A stretch of DNA of 64,000 nt, from the NCBI GenBank assembly GCA_016934675.1, contig JAFGSJ010000024.1:1-64000 (forward strand), written 5' to 3'. Positions 7,674 through 15,958 of the stretch are shown here, in pieces. The position numbers were made by a program, and so were the translations under genes. The stretch is from a bacterium. GTDB lineage: Bacteria; CSSED10-310; JAFGSJ01. The notes under the pieces were generated by a model. It made no database searches. It was given only the letters and a program-made list of their open reading frames with translations, and was not told where the DNA came from. Positions within the stretch are counted from its first letter, which is position 1, and each line of letters opens with the position of its first letter.

Positions 7674-9764
7674 TTGATGAGAAGGACATATGTTCTGGGG
7701 CTCATCTGTATTTTCATGTTTAGTCTGATGGTCTGTCAGGGTTTTGCCTTGACGAACCGCCAGAACGATGTATTGAGAGCAGAGCCTGCTTCCGAGCAGG
7801 GAGGGATGGCGATTGGCACAAAAGGTTCGGTCCACGTGGGAGATACTGCACCTGATTTCACCAATCCGATTGTGCCCTCACCACAGACCTTCACACTTTA
7901 TGACTATAGCGGTTACGTTATTATGCTGAATTTTTGGACCAATACCTGAGGGTCATGTAAGGCGGAGGCTCCGCTTGTCCAAAACAATATTTGGCACCCC
8001 TATCAATCTCAAGGTGTGATGGTTGCATCATTTGATGTCGGTTCACAGACTCTAACGAACGCAACGAATTGGAAGAATACGTATGGATTAACCCATCCGG
8101 TCGGATACGACCAGGGTTACGTGGCTTGGGGCATGTATGGTGAAGGGTATGTCCCTCATAATGTCCTGATCGGTCAGGACATGACCGTTCTTTATTCTGA
8201 ATCCGGTTATGATGAGTCGGTCCTGATCTCAATAATCGAGGCCGAGTTGAATAAAGCCCCGACCAAGCCGACCAATTTTCATATTGTTAATGAAACTAAC
8301 TCGACCATATCGCTGGCTTGGGACCACAATCCCGAATCCGATGTCGAGGGTTATCGTCTGAATTACACGATTTATACCAAAGGCCCGCGGGTATTCAAAG
8401 CGACAGTGGATGTTGGTTATGTGAATGCATATACCTTAACAGGTTTACAAAGCAACTCGATCTATGAGCTGACGCTCGAAGCGTATGATCAGCGGGAAGC
8501 CCAACCGGCCGTACCGACAGAACCGCTGTATGCCGAAACGCAGGGCACTTGTGCCAATAATCCCACGGTCAATGTCACGCCCAACGGACCGTTTCATGTC
8601 TGTGTGGATACTGATATCGTCCTGACGGCGAATACAAGCGGAGGGACCGGACCATTCAGTTATCAGTGGCTCGAAGATACCAATGAAATCCCCGGTGCGA
8701 CTAATGCGACCTACACAGCCAGTTCAACCGGAACGCATCTCTATAACTGCAGTGTGTCCGGTAGCGGTTGCAGTGACGACAACCATGATGTGCAACGGGT
8801 CGTCATAACCTGGCAGGTGGTCCCGGACTTTGAAGGTATCATGTCGGTGACAGATGGGACAGAACAGACCTGTACCATTGATCTCGCCTGGTCCCCGGCC
8901 AGTTCGGTCTGCCCCGGTCCTTTTTTATACTCGATCTACCGCGATACGACCTCACCGGTATCTCTCATTCCGGCGAATTTGATTGCCTCGGGAATAACCG
9001 CCACGACCTATTCGGATGCCTTTAATCTCGAATATGGCCAGACCTATTATTATGTCGTCCACGTTACTGACCAAGTGACGGGGGGTGAGGACGATAATAC
9101 AATTGAGTTATCGGGTTCTCCGCATGGTCCGGGTAGTGGGGATATCACTTTTTATGAATTCGATTTTCAAAATGTGACGGAATGGAACCGTTGGGTAGTC
9201 ACAACCGGTCCTGGTCAACATACATGTGGGGCCTGGGCCCGGGTAAACACAGACAATCAGCGTCCTCCGAACAGCACCGGCTACTATGCTCTTTCCGATT
9301 CAGATGCGTGTGGTTCGGGTTCATGGACTTCCACAATCGTGACTTCACCCCGAATCAACTGTTCTGCGGATAATCTGGCCACAGTCACTCTTGAATGCGA
9401 TCTCTTTTATCGTCGTTACAATGGTGGCGATGCCGCAACAGTCGAGGTGTTCAACGGTTCATCCTGGCAGACAATCTGGACAAACCCAGCCGATTCAGTC
9501 GAGGAGCATTTTGCTTGGGATGTCACTTCTCAATTGGCCGGTGTCGGGATGGCCAAAATTCGTTTTAGTTATCAGAATGCCAATTATGATTATTGGTTCT
9601 CGGTCGATAATGTTAGCTTGACTGGATATATTTCTATGCCCTGTGAAACAGGAAACGATGTTCCAGCCCTTTCACCTCTGGCTTTGATCGGATTGGTTGC
9701 TTTACTGTCCGTGATGCTTATCATGTTTATCAAGAGAGGGAGACGTTTCGGCTTTAAGAATTAA
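7674..9764 (+). CDS. Secreted thioredoxin/FnIII/Ig protein with in-frame TGA (probable selenoprotein)
   Basis: The frame from 7674 to 9764 encodes 696 residues if TGA at 7947-7949 is read as residue 92. Residues 1-24 are a signal peptide. Residues about 45-190 are a TlpA/AhpC-like thioredoxin fold: GDTAPDFTNP, then NFWTNT-U-GSCKAEAP aligned with the usual NFWATWCGPCRAEMP, and a cis-Pro at YVP161HNVLI. The TGA therefore replaces exactly the first Cys of CxxC, giving UxxC. An FnIII domain (about 198-290), an Ig/PKD-like domain, another FnIII-like domain and a jelly-roll module follow. The C-terminus has a VPALS motif, a hydrophobic helix and KRGRR, like an IPTL-CTERM sorting tail. The start has an AAGGAGG site. 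TGA is an ordinary stop elsewhere here. The alternative is a nonsense-mutated pseudogene. Confidence 0.8.
7947..7980 (+). promoter_or_regulatory. UGA(Sec) codon with bacterial SECIS-like hairpin
   Basis: Directly after the UGA, bases 7960-7966 (AGGCGGA) pair with 7970-7976 (UCCGCUU) in a 7-bp stem with one G-U pair, leaving the loop GGC at 7967-7969. The apical loop starts 18 bases after the UGA and opens with two Gs. This agrees with the described bacterial SECIS pattern: a loop about 16-37 nt downstream with a G in the first two loop positions. Confidence 0.65.
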
Positions 9765-9799
9765 GTATTGACCGGATCGTATGCGAATGATGCAATGTT

Positions 9800-9843
9800 C
9801 GAGGACCTTGGCATTTTAGACAGACCAGAGTCCTCGTTTTTTT
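9800..9843 (+). terminator. Rho-independent terminator after the selenothioredoxin-like gene
   Basis: CGAGGAC (9800-9806) pairs with GTCCTCG (9830-9836) and is followed by seven Ts (9837-9843). The loop is long, about 23 bases. It lies 36 bases after the stop at 9764. Confidence 0.7.
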
Positions 9844-9871
9844 AAAGCGGTACTGGTACGCAGACTACGAG

Positions 9872-10231
9872 ATGATTGGGATTATTGTCGTTATGCACAA
9901 GACAGGCAGTCTTTACGATCGAATCTATGAATGTGTCAGACGAATACCGCCTGGTCGCGTAGCGACCTATGGTCAGATTGCTCATCTGATCGGGACATGT
10001 TCTCCACGCAACGTGGGGTATGCCATGGCTTCAGTTCAACCAGACCAGGATGTCCCCTGGCACCGGGTCATCAATGCACAAGGCAGGATCAGCCTGAGAA
10101 GTGATGGTGGTCCCTGTTCCGAACAGCGAAGGCTGCTTGAACAGGAGGGTGTCTGCTTCACTGAAGACGGCCGAGTCAACCTCGAACTCTATGGCTGGAA
10201 AGTTCCCCTCGATTTACTTAGAGAGATTTAG
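9872..10231 (+). CDS. atl: Alkyltransferase-like protein (MGMT-like, PWHR)
   Basis: This 119-residue protein has the DNA-binding domain of O6-alkylguanine-DNA alkyltransferase: IPPGRVATYGQIA, then GYAMA and PWHRVINAQGRIS. The alkyl-acceptor Cys of PCHR is Trp, the hallmark of ATL proteins. These cannot repair alkylguanine directly; they bind and flip O6-alkylguanine and recruit nucleotide excision repair. The start is uncertain: ATG at 9872, or ATG at 9893 (MHKTGSLYDRIYE), which fits the family better; neither has a clear ribosome site. It converges with the cytochrome gene, the two stops overlapping by four bases. Confidence 0.88.
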   Translation: MIGIIVVMHKTGSLYDRIYECVRRIPPGRVATYGQIAHLIGTCSPRNVGYAMASVQPDQDVPWHRVINAQGRISLRSDGGPCSEQRRLLEQEGVCFTEDGRVNLELYGWKVPLDLLREI

Positions 10232-10611
10232 TCGGATGTTTTTGGGTCACCTTTCTTATGACATTCTCTGCAACTGAGGGGACCTTTTGATTCAGCCTTA
10301 TGACATCCCCGACACGATTTATGAAAGGCGGTTTTGGCAGAGGGGATGGTAACACCATCCTTTTTAACCTTTTTGGGGGCATGGCAATTCGAGCATTTTT
10401 GGTAATCCTGGGCATCAACAGTCGAGGTGTGGTGACAGGTCGAGCATTTTTCGGGGCCCAGGCGTTTGGCGTGACCGGCATGGTCCAGGGTAACCGTGCC
10501 GTGTGAATTCTCGAGATTGATCGTATCAGGGCTTTGTGTCTGTGCAAGGACCAGACTGAGAGCGAACAAGGTCGTGGTCAGCGCGAGTAGTATCGCAGTG
10601 GATTTCGTCAT
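10228..10611 (-). CDS. Periplasmic four-haem cytochrome c (cytochrome c3-like)
   Basis: This 127-residue protein has a cleavable signal peptide (about 1-23, ending SLVLA) and four CxxCH haem sites: CSTCHH, CSNCHA, CRGCHK and CRECHK. Other His residues (DHAGHA, AFHKSC) can serve as distal ligands. Size and spacing fit the class III cytochrome c3 family, small periplasmic electron carriers of anaerobic respiration. A CGAGGTAA ribosome site precedes the ATG. It is 13 bases downstream of the secreted SGNH-like gene and likely co-transcribed. Its partner oxidoreductase is not in the window. Confidence 0.92.
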   Translation of the reverse strand: MTKSTAILLALTTTLFALSLVLAQTQSPDTINLENSHGTVTLDHAGHAKRLGPEKCSTCHHTSTVDAQDYQKCSNCHAPKKVKKDGVTIPSAKTAFHKSCRGCHKAESKGPLSCRECHKKGDPKTSD

Positions 10612-10624
10612 AGGTTACCTCGGC

Positions 10625-12133
10625 TCAATTTGAGCAATCCCCCGAACTATCTAATTGTCGGGGTCCTGAAGTTGCATCTCCGGCGGGCCCAAAGCCTTGG
10701 GTGCTGTTTTCACCCAGGACGATAAACCAGTAAAATGAATCTACAGCGGGTACCAGGTCCAAGACGCCCTCACCTGTTTGCGTCGTGGAGCCTGACCATT
10801 TCAGACAGGAATCGAGGTTGCTGTCCAGGAGGTTGGGCAGGTCCGAGGGGGTCCCACGGTATACATGATATGTGTCTGCATTGGGGGTCGTCGCCCAACT
10901 CAGATTGGTCGTGCTCGAAGCTGCCCAGCCGACATCGGTCACTTCTGTCAAAGCTGAGCCGCCTTCCCATCGATTGACCACGGCATTGATCCAACAACTG
11001 TATTCCCGTCCGGTATTACCGGTGTAGGGTGGGCTGTAACTATCCGTACCGCCGCAAAAAATGACAGCGGTCCTGTGGTTTAGCCAGCTATCCGGATGGT
11101 CCTGGCTGCCCGCATTCCGGCCGACAAGGTTGGGATCCGTTGTATCCATCGAATCGTCGGTAAAGCCACCAACCGGAAACCAGAAGTATTCGGCATCGAG
11201 TCCGGCATCATTGGCTGTCCAGGCGACTGAATTATGGAAATCGCTCGGCACGACATTGGGCAAAGGGTAATCCTCGAATTGGTCCGTTCCGGTCGGATCG
11301 AACTGATGCAGCCAATCCTCACGCATCCAACGGGCGAATTCACGGCAGCCTGCTGCTTGTGTATCGGACAGGGAAACCATGGGTGGTGCCTGCATGGCAA
11401 TAAAAAGAATCTGGGGGTGTTCTTTAAAAATATTGAGCATGCCCCGATAGGCTGCTTTCATTTGGGCCAGGGAAGAGCCCGAGCCAGACCAACTGCCGTA
11501 TGACCAATAGGTCGTTCCGTAGCTCGCACTGACCGAAGTGGATGAGTTCAGATACGTAAAATTGTTATTGCCGTTATCGGAATAGGGCGTCCCGGACAGC
11601 ACAGCACCGTAACCATTGTTGTCGGGACCGCCGGCATAGGTCGTATCATAGGTCGAAACTGCAGAGCCGGGGTAACATGGCTTGAACATGATAATATCCA
11701 TGGTCTCAGCCTGATATTCGTACCAGGTCAACATGAAACCGTCCTGATCAATCGCTGCGCCCAATATAGGCTCTCCATATGCATCAGGACCTTCATACCG
11801 GTAATACACTCCCCCTGATTCTATACCCAATTCACGTTGAAATCGTTTATACCAATGCCGGTAATCCGTGTAGTTATTCTCATACACATACTGATTGTAT
11901 GTTTGTGAGTGCAAAGTGTAACCCAGATTGGTCAAACCTGAGGCCAAACCGTTACTCAAAAGGTTTCCGCCACAGGAATGATGAAAAAAATTGAAAACAT
12001 GGTCAACTTGACCGGCTGGTGTCGAGAAATCAGGATCGGCAAATTCCTCGTCCAACAATGAGGCTGATGCAGGTGATCCTGCACAGAGCATTACTGCAAG
12101 CGAAAAAGTAATAATGAGTTGAGCCGACTTCAT
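10625..12133 (-). CDS. Secreted SGNH-hydrolase-like protein with FnIII-like tail
   Basis: This 502-residue protein has a signal peptide (about 1-24, ...GSPASA). The segment FNFFHHSCGGNLL (about 48-60) resembles the block I region of SGNH-like proteins in which His-Ser replaces GDS. Tyr, Trp and Gly-rich stretches follow, then WLNHRTAVIFCGG. The last 110 residues are an FnIII-like domain ending in GPAGDATSGPRQLDSSGDC. An esterase role is only a guess. The ATG has a GGAGGT site. It leads a two-gene unit with the tetrahaem cytochrome and has a promoter 43 bases upstream of its ATG. Confidence 0.75.
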   Translation of the reverse strand: MKSAQLIITFSLAVMLCAGSPASASLLDEEFADPDFSTPAGQVDHVFNFFHHSCGGNLLSNGLASGLTNLGYTLHSQTYNQYVYENNYTDYRHWYKRFQRELGIESGGVYYRYEGPDAYGEPILGAAIDQDGFMLTWYEYQAETMDIIMFKPCYPGSAVSTYDTTYAGGPDNNGYGAVLSGTPYSDNGNNNFTYLNSSTSVSASYGTTYWSYGSWSGSGSSLAQMKAAYRGMLNIFKEHPQILFIAMQAPPMVSLSDTQAAGCREFARWMREDWLHQFDPTGTDQFEDYPLPNVVPSDFHNSVAWTANDAGLDAEYFWFPVGGFTDDSMDTTDPNLVGRNAGSQDHPDSWLNHRTAVIFCGGTDSYSPPYTGNTGREYSCWINAVVNRWEGGSALTEVTDVGWAASSTTNLSWATTPNADTYHVYRGTPSDLPNLLDSNLDSCLKWSGSTTQTGEGVLDLVPAVDSFYWFIVLGENSTQGFGPAGDATSGPRQLDSSGDCSN

Positions 12134-12175
12134 ATCTAACCTCCATTTTTAAATAAATGCGTTTAAAGCATCTCT

Positions 12176-12205
12176 ATTGTACCACAATACAATGTAAAAA
12201 TGCAA
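12176..12205 (-). promoter_or_regulatory. Candidate promoter for the SGNH-like/cytochrome pair
   Basis: Minus strand: TTGCAT at 12205-12200, an 18-base spacer, and TACAAT (5/6) at 12181-12176. The -35 is weak and the -10 is good. Confidence 0.45.
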
Positions 12206-12302
12206 ATCATAAAATGATTGGGTAGACCTCCGTAATTCTTATCTTGAATTCCTTTTTCAATAATGTGGCGGTTCGAGTTTGACTGTCCCTCCATCTCTCT
12301 TC

Positions 12303-12390
12303 ACCACGAAGTTGTGACAGAGGTCAGCCAGGGGCAGAGCCATTTGTCGAAGTGTAACTCGACGAATGCGCCGCCCCTGGTCAATGAACA
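12303..12390 (+). repeat. Structured repeat, left copy of an inverted pair
   Basis: It starts with CACCACGAAGTTGTG and contains an 8-bp stem CCAGGGGC (12328-12335) pairing with GCCCCTGG (12373-12380), with an inner GTCGA/TCGAC stem. The copy at 12540-12621 matches it in reverse complement, sharing the order CACCACGAAGT, GTCAGCC, GGGGCA. Confidence 0.6.
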
Positions 12391-12539
12391 GGAAAAGACC
12401 GAGCTCTGAAGGAGCGGCAGCAACACACACATAATCCGAAATCATGTCACCGGTTGGGTTTCAATCCCAGACAAATTTCCCGTCGAAGAGGTAATGCAAG
12501 TCTCTGACGCTCTTTACAGCGCTTCGATCATGATTATCC

Positions 12540-12621
12540 TGAACCTGGGGCGGCGTCCCGTCTTCGCTAAAGCTTCGACGCGACTGTGCCCCAGGCTGAC
12601 TCCTTTCACCACTTCGTGGTG
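12540..12621 (-). repeat. Structured repeat, right copy (inverted)
   Basis: Read on the minus strand it begins CACCACGAAGTGGTG and contains the 8-bp stem CCTGGGGC (12544-12551) / GCCCCAGG (12588-12595) with an inner GCGTC/GACGC stem. It is diverged from, but clearly related to, the left copy about 150 bases away. Confidence 0.6.
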
Positions 12622-13006
12622 TATGACTATTCTGAATTGACCGTTGGTTAATGGAATATCAGTTCTTGTCTCAGGATCAGGAAAAGCCGTATGGCATATG
12701 TCGGGATAGGTTGGGATTTTAACGCAGAGAATGCAGAGCCGCGAGGAAAAGCGAAAGGGAAATAGAGACATAAAAATATGGATATTGAGTGGTGTTCGTC
12801 ATGGTCATGCTGATTTGAGATACATTGCTAGCAATTGATATCAAGAGAGCTTCATGTGGTAGTGATCATAGATTTTCATGAATCGCCATTGATATTCATT
12901 CGATCTCGATCGGGCATTCCTAAGTGATCGGAAACATGTCCACAGATGTCAAGGATGGGTAATAAAAAGTGCACAACATATCAGTGAAACAGTAATCTCA
13001 TTTGGA

Positions 13007-13255
13007 TTACAATTTATGGGTGTGCCTGAAATACTGGTATTCGAGATCTCCGACTTCACCGAGGAGGATCGAAAAGAGATGGCAAAATGACATGTAGGTC
13101 GATTTGCATGTGATGCATTTATATTTTTTCAAGCCGGGTATATAGTGCATCCAGGAATCCCGGCGAGCTCTCTTTACATGCTTGGTATTACAGAAGGGAC
13201 ACTGTCGGCCAAAGGTAAAACGTGAAATTTTGGTTTTTCTCCTTTTTCCGAACAC
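13007..13255 (-). CDS. Small zinc-ribbon protein
   Basis: An 82-residue basic protein with two Cys pairs, CPFC (about 19-22) and CITC (about 47-50), a spacing typical of a four-Cys zinc ribbon. The region between is rich in Arg and Lys. It starts at GTG; an in-frame TAA two codons upstream excludes an earlier start, and AGGA lies 5 bases before the GTG. It probably binds nucleic acid or acts as a structural zinc knuckle. The function is unknown. Confidence 0.6.
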   Translation of the reverse strand: MFGKRRKTKISRFTFGRQCPFCNTKHVKRARRDSWMHYIPGLKKYKCITCKSTYMSFCHLFSILLGEVGDLEYQYFRHTHKL

Positions 13256-13356
13256 GGATTATCCTATTTTCTCTCCCTCTTTTCATAATCCAGAGCCATT
13301 TCCTTATTCGGCTGATTTAGAACGCTGTTCAAAAAATAACAATTCAGGTCCCAAAA

Positions 13357-13710
13357 TTAAGGGAGGAGCCATTTGAGGAAACTCGAAAGGCATTCATGAA
13401 AACCAGGTAAAATATGGACAGTCATCACAATTATAAAAATGAGGGCGGCTGAATGATTAACGAAAGTCGGAATACCCGCAGGGTCCCATTGTGTAATGTG
13501 CCGGTGCTGGCATAGTATGGTCATCAGCGTCGCACACACGGCCCAAATACCTGAAAGACAAAATGTGCTGATCAGATAAGGAAAAGTAGCCGGTTGTATT
13601 TTCAGGAGAGAAGGGCCAAAGAGCAGGAAAAGCACAATCCAGGCCAGCAGAATGAGTACAGCACTGCCGGCGTTAATGAGTGATAGTAAGGTCATCAGGT
13701 TCTTGTTCAT
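13357..13710 (-). CDS. Small three-helix membrane protein, unknown
   Basis: A 117-residue protein starting at MNKNLMTLL with three hydrophobic segments (about 8-31, 42-66 and 85-103). The ATG at 13710 lies inside the end of the upstream (alpha/alpha)6-barrel gene, a 38-base overlap, which suggests translational coupling. An upstream in-frame ATG at 13767 is less likely because it would lie deeper in that gene. I recognise no family. Confidence 0.6.
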   Translation of the reverse strand: MNKNLMTLLSLINAGSAVLILLAWIVLFLLFGPSLLKIQPATFPYLISTFCLSGIWAVCATLMTILCQHRHITQWDPAGIPTFVNHSAALIFIIVMTVHILPGFHECLSSFLKWLLP

Positions 13711-15451
13711 AATTGGTCCATTCAAGCAGATATAATAAAGATGAAATATTATGCTGTGTGTAATCAATCCTGAGCTGGGGTTCGACGATTGATTTTCTGA
13801 AGCCGCCTCGGGCCTTTTCCGGGCAGGGCAGATAATAGCTGTTGTCCGGTCTGAACGCTTGTCGTAATTGAAAGCGACCGGAATTCATGAGTGCAGTTCG
13901 ATAGAAATCAGAGAGGTGCCCTGTATGAGAGAGCATAGTGCAGAAGGCACCAAGTCCTTCGGCCCGGGCCCCGGTCGGCGTGGATTGGGGAAAGACGGGA
14001 TCGAAAGCCCCGCCGCAAAAATCGGGGTTTCGATTAGCACCTGGACCGAATTGATACAGGACCATTCGACGGGCAATTGTGGAAGCATAATCATAGAGCC
14101 AGGGCTGTCGGGTCTGCTCAAAGAGTTCCGACAGGGCATACAGCAGCCAGGCATCGAAAGGGACAAACCAGTCGATGCCCAGAAAGCTCCAGCGCCGGGA
14201 CAGAGCCCGGGCACCTTTGAGAGCGGCGTCTAACCAGTGCTGCTCGCCGGTCAGCCCAGCCAATCGGGTCAGGGCAAAGGTGGCCTCACCCGGGTAATAA
14301 ATTGACTTTTCCAGTTCAGCCTTACGGGTTGGATTATAGGGATCGAACCGAATAAAATCACCATCATCTCGTTGCGAGCGTTCGATAAAGCGGGCAAAAG
14401 CATGGATTTTGGGCAGATCACGTCCGTCCCGGACATGTGTCTCCCGTTCGACCATAGCCAGTACAGCCAGAGCAGCTCCACCGAGTTTGGCGTAGTTGTT
14501 CTCGATAATGAAACGAAAGCCATCCTTGATTGTAGTCAATCGATCAAGATAATTCAGGGCCCGATCTCCTGCTTCGAGATATTTCGAGTCACTGGTCAAA
14601 CCGTAGACCTGAAAGAGGGCAAAAGTGGTGCCTGCATGTCTCAAGGCATTATAATGACTTGAATTGCTTTGATCTATCGGATCATATTCATAGACGAACT
14701 TGCCCGAAGGGGCGGTCTGTCTTACCAAGTAATCAGCCGCTTCGATTATCGCAGCTCTGATATTGGCCTGATTGAGTTCGGGTGGGGGAGGCTCGCCACG
14801 TTCGAGAGCTACGAGTGCGCTAGCGCCCGGCAGGTATACATAAGAATGAGTAATGAAACGGTAGAGTATCGGACGAATATCCGTCCAATGAGGACTGTAA
14901 TGGGACCAGGTTTTGTTCGGGCCTATTCCCTGCTCGATCGGCTGACCCGGACTGAGATAGCCCTCCTGACCACCATTATCCCAGAAAACACCCGTTTTAC
15001 CCGGCTCGTAGACCCAAAACCAATAATACTTGTTCTTGAACCATATCCTGTGCAAAGGTGAAGCCTGAACATCGATCCGGAGTGATGTATCAGGTCCGGC
15101 TTCATGTAAAATCGTCCGGATTTTTCTGGATTGGTCCTGTTCGATGAATCCTTTCCTGAACAGATAACGTTGGATGGGCCGGTCCGGTTTATAGAGAGTG
15201 AGGATTACTAATGGATGAGTAATCAATGCTTCAGGGCACATCGTCACAGATTGCGCAGGTTGACTGGAGGTCTCATGCAAGCCCGACAGCACAAATTCGT
15301 TGAGCCAATCCAGGGCTTCTGGCGTTACTTCAACGGTAACGGGCAGGGCGCGATGATGACGAAAAAAGAGAACGAGCAGGATGAGACAACTCGCGATGAT
15401 TGCTGTTCTCAAGAGTTTGGGCCAGCAAAAAGACCTGCAATTCGTTCTCAT
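13673..15451 (-). CDS. Membrane-anchored (alpha/alpha)6-barrel protein
   Basis: A 592-residue protein with an uncleaved N-terminal transmembrane anchor (about 12-30) and a large periplasmic part. From about residue 220 it shows the repeated helix pattern of six-hairpin glycosidase/epimerase toroids (YLVRQTAPSGKFVYEYDP; HAGTTFALFQVY; YPGEATFALTRLAGLTG; FDAWLLYALSELFEQT). This resembles D-glucuronyl C5-epimerase or related polysaccharide enzymes, but I see no catalytic set I can name. An AAAGGAGAGG site precedes the ATG. The small membrane protein overlaps its 3' end. A role in cell-surface polysaccharide or glycan processing is inferred. Confidence 0.7.
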   Translation of the reverse strand: MRTNCRSFCWPKLLRTAIIASCLILLVLFFRHHRALPVTVEVTPEALDWLNEFVLSGLHETSSQPAQSVTMCPEALITHPLVILTLYKPDRPIQRYLFRKGFIEQDQSRKIRTILHEAGPDTSLRIDVQASPLHRIWFKNKYYWFWVYEPGKTGVFWDNGGQEGYLSPGQPIEQGIGPNKTWSHYSPHWTDIRPILYRFITHSYVYLPGASALVALERGEPPPPELNQANIRAAIIEAADYLVRQTAPSGKFVYEYDPIDQSNSSHYNALRHAGTTFALFQVYGLTSDSKYLEAGDRALNYLDRLTTIKDGFRFIIENNYAKLGGAALAVLAMVERETHVRDGRDLPKIHAFARFIERSQRDDGDFIRFDPYNPTRKAELEKSIYYPGEATFALTRLAGLTGEQHWLDAALKGARALSRRWSFLGIDWFVPFDAWLLYALSELFEQTRQPWLYDYASTIARRMVLYQFGPGANRNPDFCGGAFDPVFPQSTPTGARAEGLGAFCTMLSHTGHLSDFYRTALMNSGRFQLRQAFRPDNSYYLPCPEKARGGFRKSIVEPQLRIDYTQHNISSLLYLLEWTNYEQEPDDLTITH

Positions 15452-15522
15452 CCAGCCTCTCCTTTCCCGGTTTTATAAAGAACTGTGTCGGAATTCCTAC
15501 GTTTTCTGTTGAAAAAAAAGTA

Positions 15523-15550
15523 ACCACAGATTTCGCAGATAACGCAGATT
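15523..15550 (+). repeat. Half copy of the ACCACAGATTTCGCAGAT repeat
   Basis: Identical over 18 bases to each arm of the palindrome at 17771-17827, followed by a second, related unit, AACGCAGATT. It occupies an intergenic site. Confidence 0.75.
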
Positions 15551-15590
15551 TTTATCGGTGATATTCTACTCTTTATTAGTACTGGGGAAA

Positions 15591-15619
15591 AATATATCGG
15601 AAATACGGGTTTTTGTCTA
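15591..15619 (-). promoter_or_regulatory. Candidate promoter for the barrel protein gene
   Basis: Minus strand: TAGACA (5/6) at 15619-15614, a 17-base spacer, and TATATT (5/6) at 15596-15591, about 140 bases upstream of the ATG at 15451. Confidence 0.5.
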
Positions 15620-15657
15620 GCACGAACCCGTTGTTCTCAGTTGAATTTTTGAGTTCC

Positions 15658-15686
15658 TTGACATCGGGGACTTGTTATGATAATTT
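15658..15686 (+). promoter_or_regulatory. Weak candidate promoter for the HD-GYP gene
   Basis: TTGACA (6/6) at 15658-15663 with a 17-base spacer, but a poor -10 (TAATTT) at 15681-15686. Confidence 0.3.
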
Positions 15687-15958
15687 TTTATTTTAATCTG
15701 CTTGCATTGTTCATATGAACTGACTACACGACTCCACAACAGGTTTGGATCGTGTTACAGGTTGCAGCCTGTTGGAGCTGCGAGTCAATTCAGGGTTGAA
15801 TGCAGGCAGACAATGATGGATTTTCTTCCGGGGGTATGATTGTATTTGCTTGCCTCTGTTTTCTCCTGATACTACATAGGCCCAATAATTATCTTCCTTT
15901 GACCCCATTTGTAAATATGTTTTTCAGGTAACAATCAAATCGTTGAGAGTACTCTTTC

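Larger units (their letters stand above)
12134..13006. other. 873-base region without a convincing gene; decayed or structured repeats
   Basis: Two short open frames on the minus strand (12257-12445 and 12514-12771) have no ribosome site or recognisable domain and overlap the inverted repeats described separately. The stretch near 12720-12750 (aacgcagagaatgcagag) resembles the dispersed ACGCAGA-type repeats seen at 15.5 and 17.8 kb. Bases 12780-13006 are AT-rich, and I see nothing in them. Confidence 0.6.
15452..15958. other. 507-base divergent intergenic region
   Basis: It contains a half copy of the ACCACAGATTTCGCAGAT repeat and promoter candidates in both directions. A weak minus-strand open frame (15711-15908) lacks a ribosome site. 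I see no RNA gene. Confidence 0.6.

Noticed and set aside
7947-7949. TGA read as Trp or a genetic code change
   Set aside because: TGA ends several intact genes here, for example at 19645-19647 and 23378-23380, so a global code change is not supported; the position matches Cys, not Trp.
7674-7949. A separate 91-residue gene stopping at the TGA and a second gene from GTG 8016
   Set aside because: The first piece would end in mid thioredoxin fold and the second would begin inside it with no ribosome site; the joined frame matches a full domain.
12440-12465. tRNA T-arm-like TTGGG...CCCAG
   Set aside because: The loop is not TTCRANY in register and no acceptor, D or anticodon arms surround it.
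12257-12771. Two short minus-strand open frames (62 and 85 residues)
   Set aside because: They overlap the inverted repeats, have no ribosome site and no recognisable domain.
15711-15908. Minus-strand open frame of 65 residues
   Set aside because: No ribosome site, low-complexity composition and a promoter candidate within the same gap.
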